Positions 1-8,370 of a stretch of DNA of 64,000 bases are shown piece by piece. The number at the start of each line of letters is the position of its first letter. The first letter of the stretch is position 1. Under the pieces are notes generated by a model. It had not been told where the DNA came from and made no database searches. It saw only the letters and a program-made list of their open reading frames with translations. The DNA is from Spongiibacteraceae bacterium UBA5047 (GTDB lineage Bacteria > Pseudomonadota > Gammaproteobacteria > Pseudomonadales > Spongiibacteraceae). The DNA is taken from NCBI GenBank assembly GCA_002415025.1, contig DIBR01000050.1, forward strand, positions 1-64,000. The letters are read 5' to 3'. Both the position numbers and the translations under genes were made by a program.

Positions 1-89
1 ACCTGCTGCACCGGCAGGTATTGATTCATACATTGGTGCTTATTAATCTGATAGTGTAGGTCGCGTTGGCCCCTTTCGGATACTTATTC

Positions 90-701
90 ATGTACGAACC
101 CGTAGAAGACTGGCAATACGTATTGTCGTTCTGGTTTGGCGATGCAAGCGACGACGCAACTGTGGCGGATGAACAATCGTCGCTATGGTGGGGGAAGTCG
201 CCGGATACTGACCAGCTGATCTGGGCAAAATTCTCCCATCGTGTCGAGCAGGCAGGCGAGGGCAGCTTGCTGCACTGGCTTGAGCACCCCGAAGGGCGTT
301 TGGCTGCCATCATTCTGATTGACCAGTTTCGGCGCAACATTTATCGGGATAAACCTGAGGCTTTCGCCGAGGATTCGCTGGCGCTCCGCTGGTGCAAAGA
401 GGGAATTGAGATGGGGTTGGACGGTAGTTTGCGGCCCATCGAGCGGGTTTTCTTTTACATGCCACTAGAGCAGTCGGAAGATCGTGATGATCAGCGTCGT
501 AGCGTGCAACTGTTCACGCAGCTATGCAGCGAAGCGCCGGCATCTGAGCGCGCCTTATTTCAAAACTACGTTGATTTCGCCCGGCGGCATTGTGACATTA
601 TTATGCAGTTTGGGCGTTTCCCGCATCGCAATGCCATACTCGGGCGCGAATCCAGTACCGATGAAAAGGCATTTCTGAAGCAGCCGGGATCCTCGTTTTA
701 A
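90..701 (+). CDS. DUF924 family protein
   Basis: A 203-residue protein of the DUF924 family, whose biochemical role is not established. Family hallmarks are visible: FWFG at residues 14-17 and the helical core ILIDQFRRNIYR at about 75-86, followed by an aromatic-rich segment (FFYMPLEQSED, about 121-131) and GRFPHRN near the C-terminus. I chose the ATG at 90; an in-frame TTG at 66 would add eight residues and has no better ribosome-binding site. It is a soluble, probably cytoplasmic protein with no signal peptide or membrane segment. It ends only 10 bp from the convergent glutamate dehydrogenase gene. Family assignment is confident; function is unknown. Confidence 0.85.
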   Translation: MYEPVEDWQYVLSFWFGDASDDATVADEQSSLWWGKSPDTDQLIWAKFSHRVEQAGEGSLLHWLEHPEGRLAAIILIDQFRRNIYRDKPEAFAEDSLALRWCKEGIEMGLDGSLRPIERVFFYMPLEQSEDRDDQRRSVQLFTQLCSEAPASERALFQNYVDFARRHCDIIMQFGRFPHRNAILGRESSTDEKAFLKQPGSSF

Positions 702-706
702 GGCGC

Positions 707-721
707 GGCCGCTAGGCGGCC
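707..721. terminator. GC hairpin between convergent genes (weak bidirectional terminator candidate)
   Basis: GGCCGC-TAG-GCGGCC forms a six-pair perfect stem with a three-base loop. It sits between the stop of the DUF924 gene and the stop of the opposing glutamate dehydrogenase gene, overlapping the latter's stop codon. No T-tract follows on either side, so intrinsic termination is only a possibility. Confidence 0.3.
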
Positions 722-3700
722 AGCCGGCCCAACTGCCGCAGTACCACCGACAGGCTCATATAATCTGCCTGCTGCCCCGTCTTGATTTCTGTCACCAGAT
801 TCAGCAGATAGTCCGTTTGTACACTGTGTTGGGTTACCCACGCTCTCAGTTGGGGTAGTACATCGCGCTTGCAGTCGATATCGCGGGCGACTTTGGCACA
901 CAGCTCTCTGTGTCGTTGATAGAGGTCGTCCCGCAGTGCATTGCGCGCAAGCGCATGCCAGCGTGAGTCGGCCTGCAGTTGATCGATCTGCCGTCGCACC
1001 CAGGTAATCTGCAGCATCTCGGCCAGTCGAAAATAGATTTCGGCCAGTGCTGAGGGAGGTTTGGCGGTTTGTTCTTTGAGCCAGGTGATATCGGGGCAAG
1101 CGAAGAGGGCTTTGAGAATGACCACCCGTCGTACAAGTTTTGCGGGCACTTTGTAGTCACGGTAAAACTGCATACGCTGATCCAGCAGTTGGCGTTCTTC
1201 GGCAGACAGGTAACGATCAACATGCTCGCTCAGCAAATCTACCTCTGCTCGGTAACGCTCTATCAGTGAGTGGATGTCGGTGAGGGCGAGCTTGCTGTTT
1301 AGCAGCCACAGCGTGATATGTTTTATCAGGCGGCGGATTTCAACCATCATTCTGATTTGCACATCATCCGGGACCCGATTGTCCAGAGATTCAATGTCTG
1401 CCCACAAGTCACGTATATCAAACAGGTCACGGGCAACTGTGTAGGCGCGGGCCATGTCCTCAAAGCTTGTGCCCAATTCGTCATTCAGCCGGTGTGCAAA
1501 GGCATTGCCCATGCGATTGACCAGGCTGTTGGTAATGACGGTGCAAATAATTTCACGGCGCAAGCGGTGATTGCCAATATACTCCGCAAAGCCATCAGCC
1601 AGTTGCTGCGGGAAGTAACGCTGCAACTCCTGCGCGAGGTATGGATCTTCGGGTACGCTTGAGTCGAGTAGTATTTTATTGATATGGATTTTGGCGTAGG
1701 ACATCAGGCAGGCGATCTCCGGACGTGTCAGCCCCTTGCCGGATGTTCGGCGATTCTGCAGCATTTTTTCATCGGGCAAATTTTCGAGTTTGCGATCAAG
1801 TCCGGCGTCGCGCTCCAGTATGCGAATCAGTTCAGCCTGTTCACCCAGGCGTTCGGGCGATTGTGATGCCAGCATGCTAATGGATTGTGTTTGCAGATAG
1901 TTGTTGCGCAGCACGTTGCGCTCGACATCCGGCGTCATTTTTTTGAGCAGGGCATTACGTTCTTTCAGGGTGATTTTCTCGTCTATGAGAACCTGATTCA
2001 GCAGAATTTTGATGTTTACTTCATTGTCGGATGAGTCGACGCCGGCGGAGTTGTCGATAGAGTCGGAGTTGCAGCGCCCGCCGTTAAGAGAATATTCGAT
2101 ACGGCCCGCCTGGGTCATACCAAGGTTGCCGCCTTCGCCAACGGCCTTGCAGCGCAGTTCGTAGCCATTTACGCGAATCGCGTCGTTAGCCCGGTCGCCG
2201 GCGTGCTGGTGGCTTTCCTGCTCGGCTTTGACGTAGGTGCCGATACCGCCATTCCACAGTAAATCAACGGGCGCCTTGAGTATCTCGTGAATAAGCTCAT
2301 CTGGCGTGTAGTTGCCCGCGGGCAAGCCCAGAGCTTCACAGGCTTGCGGGCTGGGGGTGATGCGCTTGTCGCTGCGTGAATAGATGGCCCCGCCTTTGGA
2401 CAATACGTCATTTTTGTAATCAGTCCAGTTCGAGCGGGGCAGCTTGAACAGGCGTTGTCGCTCGCGCCATGACGTGGCAGCGTCGGGATTTGGGTCGATA
2501 AATATATGCAGGTGGTTAAATGCGGCCAGCAGCTTGATGTGTTTTGACAGGAGCATGCCATTGCCAAATACGTCTCCGGCCATATCGCCCACGCCTATTA
2601 CACTGAAATCCTGTCGCTGAATATCTCGACCCTGTTCACGGAAATGCCGTTTGACCGCTTCCCAGGCACCCTTGGCGGTTATTCCCATCTTTTTGTGGTC
2701 GTAGCCATTTGAACCGCCCGACGCAAAGGCATCGCCAATCCAAAAATTGTGTTGCTCGGATATGCCGTTGGCGATATCCGAGAATGCCGCCGTGCCCTTG
2801 TCTGCAGCTACAACGAGGTAGGGGTCATCTTCGTCGTGGCAGATCAGGGATTTCGGTCGAACAATTTTATTGGCTTTGAGGTTGTCTGTGATCGAGAGCA
2901 TGGCGCTGATAAAGGTTTTGTAGCAGTCAATCACTTCGTCCTGAATGGCATTGCGGTCACCGTTTTCCGGCAGGTGTCGGCAGACAAAGCCGCCTTTTGC
3001 ACCCACGGGTACAATCACCGCATTCTTGACCATCTGCGATTTAACCAGCCCGAGCACTTCGGTACGAAAATCTTCCGGCCGGTCTGACCAGCGCAGTCCG
3101 CCACGGGCTACTTTGTCACCGCGCAGATGCACTGCTTCGACGCGCGGCGAGTGAACCCAGATTTCAAAGCGCGGCCGGGGTTGCGGCGCTTCGGGAATAT
3201 CGCGAGGTGATAATTTAAAGGCGTAGACGGGATTGTCGTCGCTTAAGTAATAGTTGCAGCGCAGTGTTGCCTTTATCAAGTGTTGAAGCGTTCTGAACAG
3301 GCGGTCCGCGTCCAGGCTTTTTACGTTTTCCAGCGCAATTTCCAGTTGTTCTTCGAGCTTTGAAAAACGCCGGGGGCCGTCTTTTATATGGGGCGCAAAG
3401 CGAGAATGAAAAAGGTCAATCAGCAATCGCGCAATGCTGCCATGCTCAACCAGCAATTTGCTGAGGTAGGCCTGCTCGAAATTGCTGCCGAGCTGCTTCA
3501 GGTAGCGGCAGTAACTTCTCAGCAATGCGGCTTCGCGCCAGTTAACATCGGCGCTAATAATCAGCCGATTGAAATCGTCGTCGTCGCACAGGCTCTGGTA
3601 TATCGCAACAAAGGCCTTCTCAAAGTGCGAGGAATCGCTCCAGAACAGCTGGTTGACGTTTACGGCGACTTCGGCGCGAAAATCCTGAACCCAATAGTAG

Positions 3701-5496
3701 CTGCCGTCGGCCGCCTGCAGCGGATACAAATCTTCGACGAGTAGTCGAAGCCCGAGGTTGTTAAGACGGGGCTGAATCTCAGACAAGGGCAGGGGTTGGG
3801 TCTTGAAATAGCAGCGCAGTTCAACCCGATTTTCTCGCCGCGAAATATCCCGGTAGATCTTGACCGATACCGGAGCGCTGCTCGAATGCAGTTTTTCAAG
3901 GTGCTCAATGTCGGCAAAGGCTTTTTCGGTATGTGTTTTGGCCGTATAGGCCGGACTAAAGCCGTCGGCATAGTAGCGATAGATAGCGAGCGCGTCGCGC
4001 CGTTCATAGTGCTCCATCAGAAGACTTTTCAGCTTTCCGTGCCAGCTTTCGGTTATGCCTTCAACGAGCTTTTCGAGGGAGTGGCTGTCAACACGCAAAT
4101 GGGAGTTTGTCGGCATTTGCGCGATAAGCTGCAAGCGGGCCATGCGTGAGTCGGTGAAAAAGATATTGAAGTCGCAGCGCTCGGCGTTGAGCGCGGTGGA
4201 TACAACACTTTGAATTTTTTCACGCACCGCCTGACTGTAATTTTCTCGCGGTATGTACACCAGTATGGAGTGGTAGCGATGGAACGGGTCGGCGCGGCTG
4301 AATACCCGGATCCGGTTGTGTTCCTCGATAGCGAGTACGCCCATTGAGGTATTAAACAGGGTTTTTGTACTGCTCTGAAACAGTTCGTCGCGCGGAAAAG
4401 TTTCGAGTATTTGTAGCAGCATTTTGGCGTTGTGGCTGCCCGGCGGGAAATGCGCCATATCCATCACTGCCTGAATACGGTCGGCGAGCAGGGGGATATC
4501 CAGCGCACGACTATTGTATGCCGAGCGCGTCATCAAGCCATAAAAGCGGTGCTCGCCAATTAACTCTCCCTGTTCGTTAAAATCCTTGATGGCGATGTAG
4601 TCCATGGGTACAAAACGCCGTACCGGCGATCGCTCTGTGGATTTGGTGATGGTCAATACGCGCTGGCTCTGAAGGTAGCGGTCCAGTGTCTGCTGTCGTT
4701 CAGAGGGATCGCTAATGTGTTCCCAGGGGGCGGATTCGAAAGGCAACCCAAGACGGGAGCCGGGTACTTCGACCAGTTGCGGGCTGCCGCCCCTTGTAAC
4801 AAGTTGCTGGTGATTGTAGGCGAGAAAGGTCAGGTTGTTGCCGGTAATCCACTCGAGGAAGTTACAGACCTGCCGACGGGCGCGCGGCTTTAAGGGAGCG
4901 CGACTATGTTGGAAGCGCTGCTGCAGCTCAGAGGCCTTGCCGCTCATTGCCCGCCAGTTGTCGACTACCACGCGGATATCCGCCAGTGTTGTGCGAACCC
5001 TTTCTTTGAGTTGACCTACAGGCAGTGCGTTGGGGCCGGCTTCCAGTTCGTAGCGAACGAATGATTCAGCGCTGTACTCGGTGTGCTTCTGCTGTTTGCG
5101 GTCGAGAGCCGTAATGTCCTGCAGCTGGCCGCGGCTATTACGCTTTACCCACAATATCGGGTGATTGGACAGCAATAAAGTGTAGCCATTGTCGTAGACG
5201 AGATTGGAAATGGAATCAAAGATAAAAGGTGTGTCGCTGGCGACCATCTCGAATATGAGAACGCCGCGCTCGTTGTCGGGTTCGATACGTATTTTTACGC
5301 TGTTGCCGCGCCGGGTGGCGGCCAGCGCGAGGTGATGTCGGGTGATATGCAGCAATTCACTCACAGGGCGCTGCTTTAGCTCTTCGTGGGCAACGATATC
5401 CCAGTAACGTGCCGCGATATTGGCCAGGTGTTCGCGTTCATCACCTGACAGCGTATCGCGAATCATCTTTTGCAGTTTGTTCAGAGTGTTTTTCAT
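712..5496 (-). CDS. gdhB: NAD-specific glutamate dehydrogenase, large (about 180 kDa) type
   Basis: A 1594-residue enzyme of the large NAD-dependent glutamate dehydrogenase class, which deaminates glutamate to 2-oxoglutarate and ammonium and serves mainly catabolism. The length fits the family (about 1600 residues). The long N-terminal regulatory region carries no obvious catalytic motif. The catalytic core shows RGGLRWSDR followed by KNAVIVPVGAKGGFV (glutamate-binding lysine region), then GVGDMAGDVFGNGM in the dinucleotide-binding region and NGGIGTYVKA. I prefer the ATG at 5496 (MKNTLNKLQK); an upstream in-frame ATG at 5526 lies inside a perfect palindrome. The gene is monocistronic and convergent with the DUF924 gene. 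Cytoplasmic. Identification is secure. Confidence 0.96.
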   Translation of the reverse strand: MKNTLNKLQKMIRDTLSGDEREHLANIAARYWDIVAHEELKQRPVSELLHITRHHLALAATRRGNSVKIRIEPDNERGVLIFEMVASDTPFIFDSISNLVYDNGYTLLLSNHPILWVKRNSRGQLQDITALDRKQQKHTEYSAESFVRYELEAGPNALPVGQLKERVRTTLADIRVVVDNWRAMSGKASELQQRFQHSRAPLKPRARRQVCNFLEWITGNNLTFLAYNHQQLVTRGGSPQLVEVPGSRLGLPFESAPWEHISDPSERQQTLDRYLQSQRVLTITKSTERSPVRRFVPMDYIAIKDFNEQGELIGEHRFYGLMTRSAYNSRALDIPLLADRIQAVMDMAHFPPGSHNAKMLLQILETFPRDELFQSSTKTLFNTSMGVLAIEEHNRIRVFSRADPFHRYHSILVYIPRENYSQAVREKIQSVVSTALNAERCDFNIFFTDSRMARLQLIAQMPTNSHLRVDSHSLEKLVEGITESWHGKLKSLLMEHYERRDALAIYRYYADGFSPAYTAKTHTEKAFADIEHLEKLHSSSAPVSVKIYRDISRRENRVELRCYFKTQPLPLSEIQPRLNNLGLRLLVEDLYPLQAADGSYYWVQDFRAEVAVNVNQLFWSDSSHFEKAFVAIYQSLCDDDDFNRLIISADVNWREAALLRSYCRYLKQLGSNFEQAYLSKLLVEHGSIARLLIDLFHSRFAPHIKDGPRRFSKLEEQLEIALENVKSLDADRLFRTLQHLIKATLRCNYYLSDDNPVYAFKLSPRDIPEAPQPRPRFEIWVHSPRVEAVHLRGDKVARGGLRWSDRPEDFRTEVLGLVKSQMVKNAVIVPVGAKGGFVCRHLPENGDRNAIQDEVIDCYKTFISAMLSITDNLKANKIVRPKSLICHDEDDPYLVVAADKGTAAFSDIANGISEQHNFWIGDAFASGGSNGYDHKKMGITAKGAWEAVKRHFREQGRDIQRQDFSVIGVGDMAGDVFGNGMLLSKHIKLLAAFNHLHIFIDPNPDAATSWRERQRLFKLPRSNWTDYKNDVLSKGGAIYSRSDKRITPSPQACEALGLPAGNYTPDELIHEILKAPVDLLWNGGIGTYVKAEQESHQHAGDRANDAIRVNGYELRCKAVGEGGNLGMTQAGRIEYSLNGGRCNSDSIDNSAGVDSSDNEVNIKILLNQVLIDEKITLKERNALLKKMTPDVERNVLRNNYLQTQSISMLASQSPERLGEQAELIRILERDAGLDRKLENLPDEKMLQNRRTSGKGLTRPEIACLMSYAKIHINKILLDSSVPEDPYLAQELQRYFPQQLADGFAEYIGNHRLRREIICTVITNSLVNRMGNAFAHRLNDELGTSFEDMARAYTVARDLFDIRDLWADIESLDNRVPDDVQIRMMVEIRRLIKHITLWLLNSKLALTDIHSLIERYRAEVDLLSEHVDRYLSAEERQLLDQRMQFYRDYKVPAKLVRRVVILKALFACPDITWLKEQTAKPPSALAEIYFRLAEMLQITWVRRQIDQLQADSRWHALARNALRDDLYQRHRELCAKVARDIDCKRDVLPQLRAWVTQHSVQTDYLLNLVTEIKTGQQADYMSLSVVLRQLGRLAA

Positions 5497-5510
5497 AGTC
5501 GCCCGAAAAA

Positions 5511-5526
5511 ATGCTATTAATAGCAT
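5511..5526. promoter_or_regulatory. Perfect 16-bp palindrome just upstream of the glutamate dehydrogenase start
   Basis: ATGCTATTAATAGCAT is its own reverse complement and ends 15 bp before the chosen ATG of the dehydrogenase gene. Its position and symmetry suit a dimeric regulator site. In the transcript it would be an A/T-rich hairpin followed by six U residues. No matching regulator gene is adjacent. Function is inferred. Confidence 0.4.
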
Positions 5527-5601
5527 CAGCTTAGTTAAAGATTGGGCGATTTCAAATGCGGGGGATATCTAAGGGCTGAGAGTTGTGTGAAATGTGCGGA
5601 A

Positions 5602-5638
5602 GGTTTACCCGGACGGCGCAGCGCTGCCCGGGTAAACC
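5602..5638. terminator. Long hairpin downstream of the P450 gene
   Basis: Eleven-base perfect arms (GGTTTACCCGG at 5602-5612 and CCGGGTAAACC at 5628-5638) enclose a loop that contains a second palindrome, GCAGCGCTGC. It begins 9 bp past the P450 stop codon on the minus strand. There is no T-tract, so it may be a factor-assisted terminator or a transcript-stabilising 3' structure. Confidence 0.5.
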
Positions 5639-5646
5639 GGAGCCGG

Positions 5647-6870
5647 TCAGGCTGTTTCCGGATCAAAGGTAATGGGCATGGTTTTCATGCTGTTGAGGAA
5701 ATCCGAGCGCATGAAATTGGGCTTTTCAACAAACTTTGGGTTGCGCAGCCGTGGAATAATTTCTTCAAACATCACGCGCAACTCCAGTCTGGCCAGATGC
5801 GAGCCCAGGCAGAAATGTTCGCCTATGCCGAAAGAGCGGTGATCTTTGGCATTGCTGCGATGAATGTCGAACTGGTGGGGGGCATCGAAGTAGTCTTCAT
5901 CGCGATTCACCGACGTGTAGAACATCAGCACCTTGTCGCCGCTCTTGATGAGTTGGCCACCCACTTCAACGTCTTCTGTGGCGGTGCGTCTAAATTGCAT
6001 TACGGCCGGTTCGTACCGTAAAAACTCTTCAACAGCGTTGGCAATCAGCGAGGGATCGTCGACCAGTTGTTGGAGCTGGTCCGGGTTCTCAATCAATAGC
6101 TTCATGCCGTTTGCGGTTACGGTTCGTGTAGTTTCATTACCGGCGACCAGCAAAATCAGGAAGAACTGGGAAAATTCGTCATCGGTAAGCTGCTCGCCAT
6201 CAACGGTGCCGGACACGAGCATATTGATAAGGTTGTCATTGTCGTTGGGGTTGTTGCGGTAGTTTTCCAGAATTTTGTAGCCGTAGGCGAAGATTTCGGC
6301 GGCGGCCATTTTTCCTTCATCTTCGGTTGTGGAGAGGTCGGGGTCGTCAGCACCGATCATGATGTTGGTGTTGTGGAAAATCATATGACGATCTTCCCTG
6401 GCGACGCCCATCAGCTCGCATATAACCTGCAGTGGTAATTCGGCGGCGACTTCCGAAACAAACTCACACTCTCCGCGCCGGGCAACTTTGTCGATAATGT
6501 CTTTGGCCATATCGCGAATGTGGGCGAGCTTGGATTCAACAATTTTCGGTACAAAGGCCTTGTTGACGATGCGGCGGAATTTAAGGTGGTCGGGCGGATC
6601 CATGTTAATGAGCATCATGCGCTGCAGCATAATGTCTTCTTCCGACATTTCGCGAGAAAGAGCGGTACGGGCGGCGGAGGAAAATTGCTCGGGGTGTTTG
6701 GAGATGTATTGCAAGTCGTCGTACTTGGTAACCACCCAAAAACCTACGCCGGTATTCGGCTCTTCCTGCCAGTACAGCGGCTGCTCGCGGCGTTGCTGCT
6801 CAAAGAAGTCGTGGGGAATGCCGTTCGCATAGGAATCGGGGTCTAGCAGGTTCAGGTGTGGACAGCTCAT
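5647..6870 (-). CDS. Cytochrome P450 (CYP125/CYP142-like by sequence style)
   Basis: A 407-residue soluble bacterial P450. Visible signatures are the I-helix oxygen-activation motif AGNETT (243-248), the K-helix ExxR (E282-R285, in EEFLRYEP) and the haem-ligand loop FGIGEHFCLG (347-356) with Cys354. The stretch EFLRYEPAVMQFRRTA resembles steroid and isoprenoid side-chain hydroxylases of the CYP124/125/142 group; this is recall, not a computed match. It would need a ferredoxin and reductase, and none is encoded in the window. It is the last gene of a minus-strand run with MDR reductase, SDR and glyoxalase-like genes, and sits 109 bp after the glyoxalase gene with a palindromic site in that gap. 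The substrate is unknown; methyl-branched lipid side chains are my leading guess from the neighbouring racemase. Confidence 0.93.
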   Translation of the reverse strand: MSCPHLNLLDPDSYANGIPHDFFEQQRREQPLYWQEEPNTGVGFWVVTKYDDLQYISKHPEQFSSAARTALSREMSEEDIMLQRMMLINMDPPDHLKFRRIVNKAFVPKIVESKLAHIRDMAKDIIDKVARRGECEFVSEVAAELPLQVICELMGVAREDRHMIFHNTNIMIGADDPDLSTTEDEGKMAAAEIFAYGYKILENYRNNPNDNDNLINMLVSGTVDGEQLTDDEFSQFFLILLVAGNETTRTVTANGMKLLIENPDQLQQLVDDPSLIANAVEEFLRYEPAVMQFRRTATEDVEVGGQLIKSGDKVLMFYTSVNRDEDYFDAPHQFDIHRSNAKDHRSFGIGEHFCLGSHLARLELRVMFEEIIPRLRNPKFVEKPNFMRSDFLNSMKTMPITFDPETA

Positions 6871-6911
6871 AGCGATGCTCCGGTGTGGCGCTGTTGTTAT
6901 GTTGGTGATAC

Positions 6912-6929
6912 TGACTAATAGTCATTAGT
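6912..6929. promoter_or_regulatory. Palindromic operator candidate upstream of the P450 gene
   Basis: The sequence TGACTAATAGTCATTAGT holds two nested inverted repeats: TGACT/AGTCA and ACTAAT/ATTAGT. It lies 42-59 bp upstream of the P450 start, in the only sizeable gap of this minus-strand gene run. The form is typical of TetR- or MarR-type sites. No regulator gene lies in the cluster, so the binding protein is unknown. Confidence 0.45.
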
Positions 6930-6979
6930 TTTACAATGGCCAGCAGTTCAATATTCTGTGATGCGGCCTCATACCAAGG

Positions 6980-7420
6980 CTACCACTCGCCGATATTCTG
7001 GGCTGATGCCCAAGGCTCCGTGGCCGGCAGTGCACTGCCAGCCTGCAGCAGTTCGACGGATATATTGTCTGGCGAGCGAACGAAGGCCATATGGCCATCG
7101 CGGGGTGGGCGGTTAATGGTGACGCCGCCGGCCTGCAAGCGCTCGCAGGTCGCGTAGATATCGTCAACGGCAAAGGCAAGATGACCGAAATTTCTGCCTC
7201 CGTGATACTCCTCGGGATCCCAGTTGTGGGTCAGTTCCAGCGTCGGGGTTTTAGTGTCCCGGGCGCTTTCCTCATCCCCGGGTGCGGCCAGAAAGATCAG
7301 GGTAAAGCGACCTTGCTCGCTGTCGTAGCGCTGGATTTCCTTCATGCCGAGCAGTTTGCAGTAAAAGTTGAGACTTTCGTCCAGGTTGCTAACGCGAACC
7401 ATGGTATGCAGATATTTCAT
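6980..7420 (-). CDS. gloA: Glyoxalase I / lactoylglutathione lyase family protein
   Basis: A 146-residue single-domain vicinal-oxygen-chelate protein. The start MKYLHTMVRVSNLDESLNFY and the metal-ligand pattern His5, Glu62 (LELTHNW), His80 (GHLAFAVDD) and Glu123 (SVELL) match lactoylglutathione lyase, which converts the glutathione hemithioacetal of methylglyoxal to lactoylglutathione. The C-terminal tail of about 20 residues is longer than in the E. coli enzyme. It lies 32 bp downstream of the SDR gene in a catabolic run, so a dedicated detoxification or pathway-specific role is possible. The family is certain; the exact substrate is less so. Confidence 0.85.
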   Translation of the reverse strand: MKYLHTMVRVSNLDESLNFYCKLLGMKEIQRYDSEQGRFTLIFLAAPGDEESARDTKTPTLELTHNWDPEEYHGGRNFGHLAFAVDDIYATCERLQAGGVTINRPPRDGHMAFVRSPDNISVELLQAGSALPATEPWASAQNIGEW

Positions 7421-7452
7421 GTGGGCCTCCTTTCGCCTTGTGCAGAATCGGT

Positions 7453-8334
7453 CTAGGTGAGTGGAAAGTCTTCGGGCCCGGCCACGTCGGGGTAGCCGTC
7501 ATCGAGTATCGTTTGCATACGTTTTCTCACTTGCTCGCGACTGCCCTCGGGGTGAGTGAGAATGTAAAAGCGGCCTGAACGCATGCCCTCGAACACCAGG
7601 TCGGCGACCGCCTCGCTGGGCATGGCGGTGCTGAACAGGCTGCCGGCCATTTCCTCGATAACGTCAAGCTCTGCCTGGCGCTCGGGGTTATTGGCGAGCT
7701 CCTCACTGACCGGACGATTGCGTTCCGAGCGGTAGATATTGGTATTCACAAACGACGGACACAAAACCGAAACGCCAACGTTGTCTGCCCCGGCCCGGCG
7801 CAGGTCGCCTGCCAGTATTTCCGAGAGGGCAACCACGGCGTGTTTGCTCACGGTGTAGGGGCCGGTATCGGGCGCCGACATCAGCCCGGCGATGGAGGCT
7901 GTGTTAACGATGTGACCTTCGTTCTGGGCAATCATGTGGGGGGTGAATTCGCGGATACCATTGATAACGCCGCGCAGATTGATATTCAGCACCCAATCCC
8001 AGTAGTCGAGGTCCAGCTCCCAGCATTTGCCGCCGCCACCGACGCCGGCGTTATTGCACAGAAGGTGTACGCCGCCGAAGCTTTCGGTGGCCAGCCGGGC
8101 GAGATTGTGAACAGCATCGGCATTGGCGACATCCGTGAGCGAGGTAATGACTTCACAGCCGGGAGTGTGTACCCGGCTACTGCGGATAGCGTTTGCCGCG
8201 GCTTCCAGAGCCTCGCTGTTGATATCAGCCAGAACAACCTTCATGCCTTCGGCTGCAGCCTTGTGCGCCAGCGCCAGGCCGATGCCGGAGGCACCGCCGG
8301 TAATTACGGCTACTTTTCCCTGAAACGATTTCAT
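7453..8334 (-). CDS. Short-chain dehydrogenase/reductase
   Basis: A 293-residue classical SDR. It has the nucleotide-binding GGASGIG (13-19), NNAG (94-97), catalytic Ser147 (NTASIAG) and the Tyr160-xxx-Lys164 pair (YTVSKHA). Asp37 after the second beta strand (VVLADI) suggests NAD(H) preference. The C-terminal region is longer than in 250-residue SDRs and contains RSERNRPVSEE, a style common among alcohol/3-hydroxy dehydrogenases of lipid-degrading bacteria. It is sandwiched between the MDR reductase and the glyoxalase gene with gaps of 36 and 32 bp, implying co-transcription. The substrate is not deducible. Confidence 0.92.
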   Translation of the reverse strand: MKSFQGKVAVITGGASGIGLALAHKAAAEGMKVVLADINSEALEAAANAIRSSRVHTPGCEVITSLTDVANADAVHNLARLATESFGGVHLLCNNAGVGGGGKCWELDLDYWDWVLNINLRGVINGIREFTPHMIAQNEGHIVNTASIAGLMSAPDTGPYTVSKHAVVALSEILAGDLRRAGADNVGVSVLCPSFVNTNIYRSERNRPVSEELANNPERQAELDVIEEMAGSLFSTAMPSEAVADLVFEGMRSGRFYILTHPEGSREQVRKRMQTILDDGYPDVAGPEDFPLT

Positions 8335-8370
8335 CGTGATGCCTGTTCCATAGTTGAGTGTGCGTGAAGG

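Noticed and set aside
2..19. Small inverted repeat CCTGC...GCAGG at the window start
   Set aside because: The stem is short, has no T-tract, and the upstream gene is outside the window, so a terminator cannot be judged.
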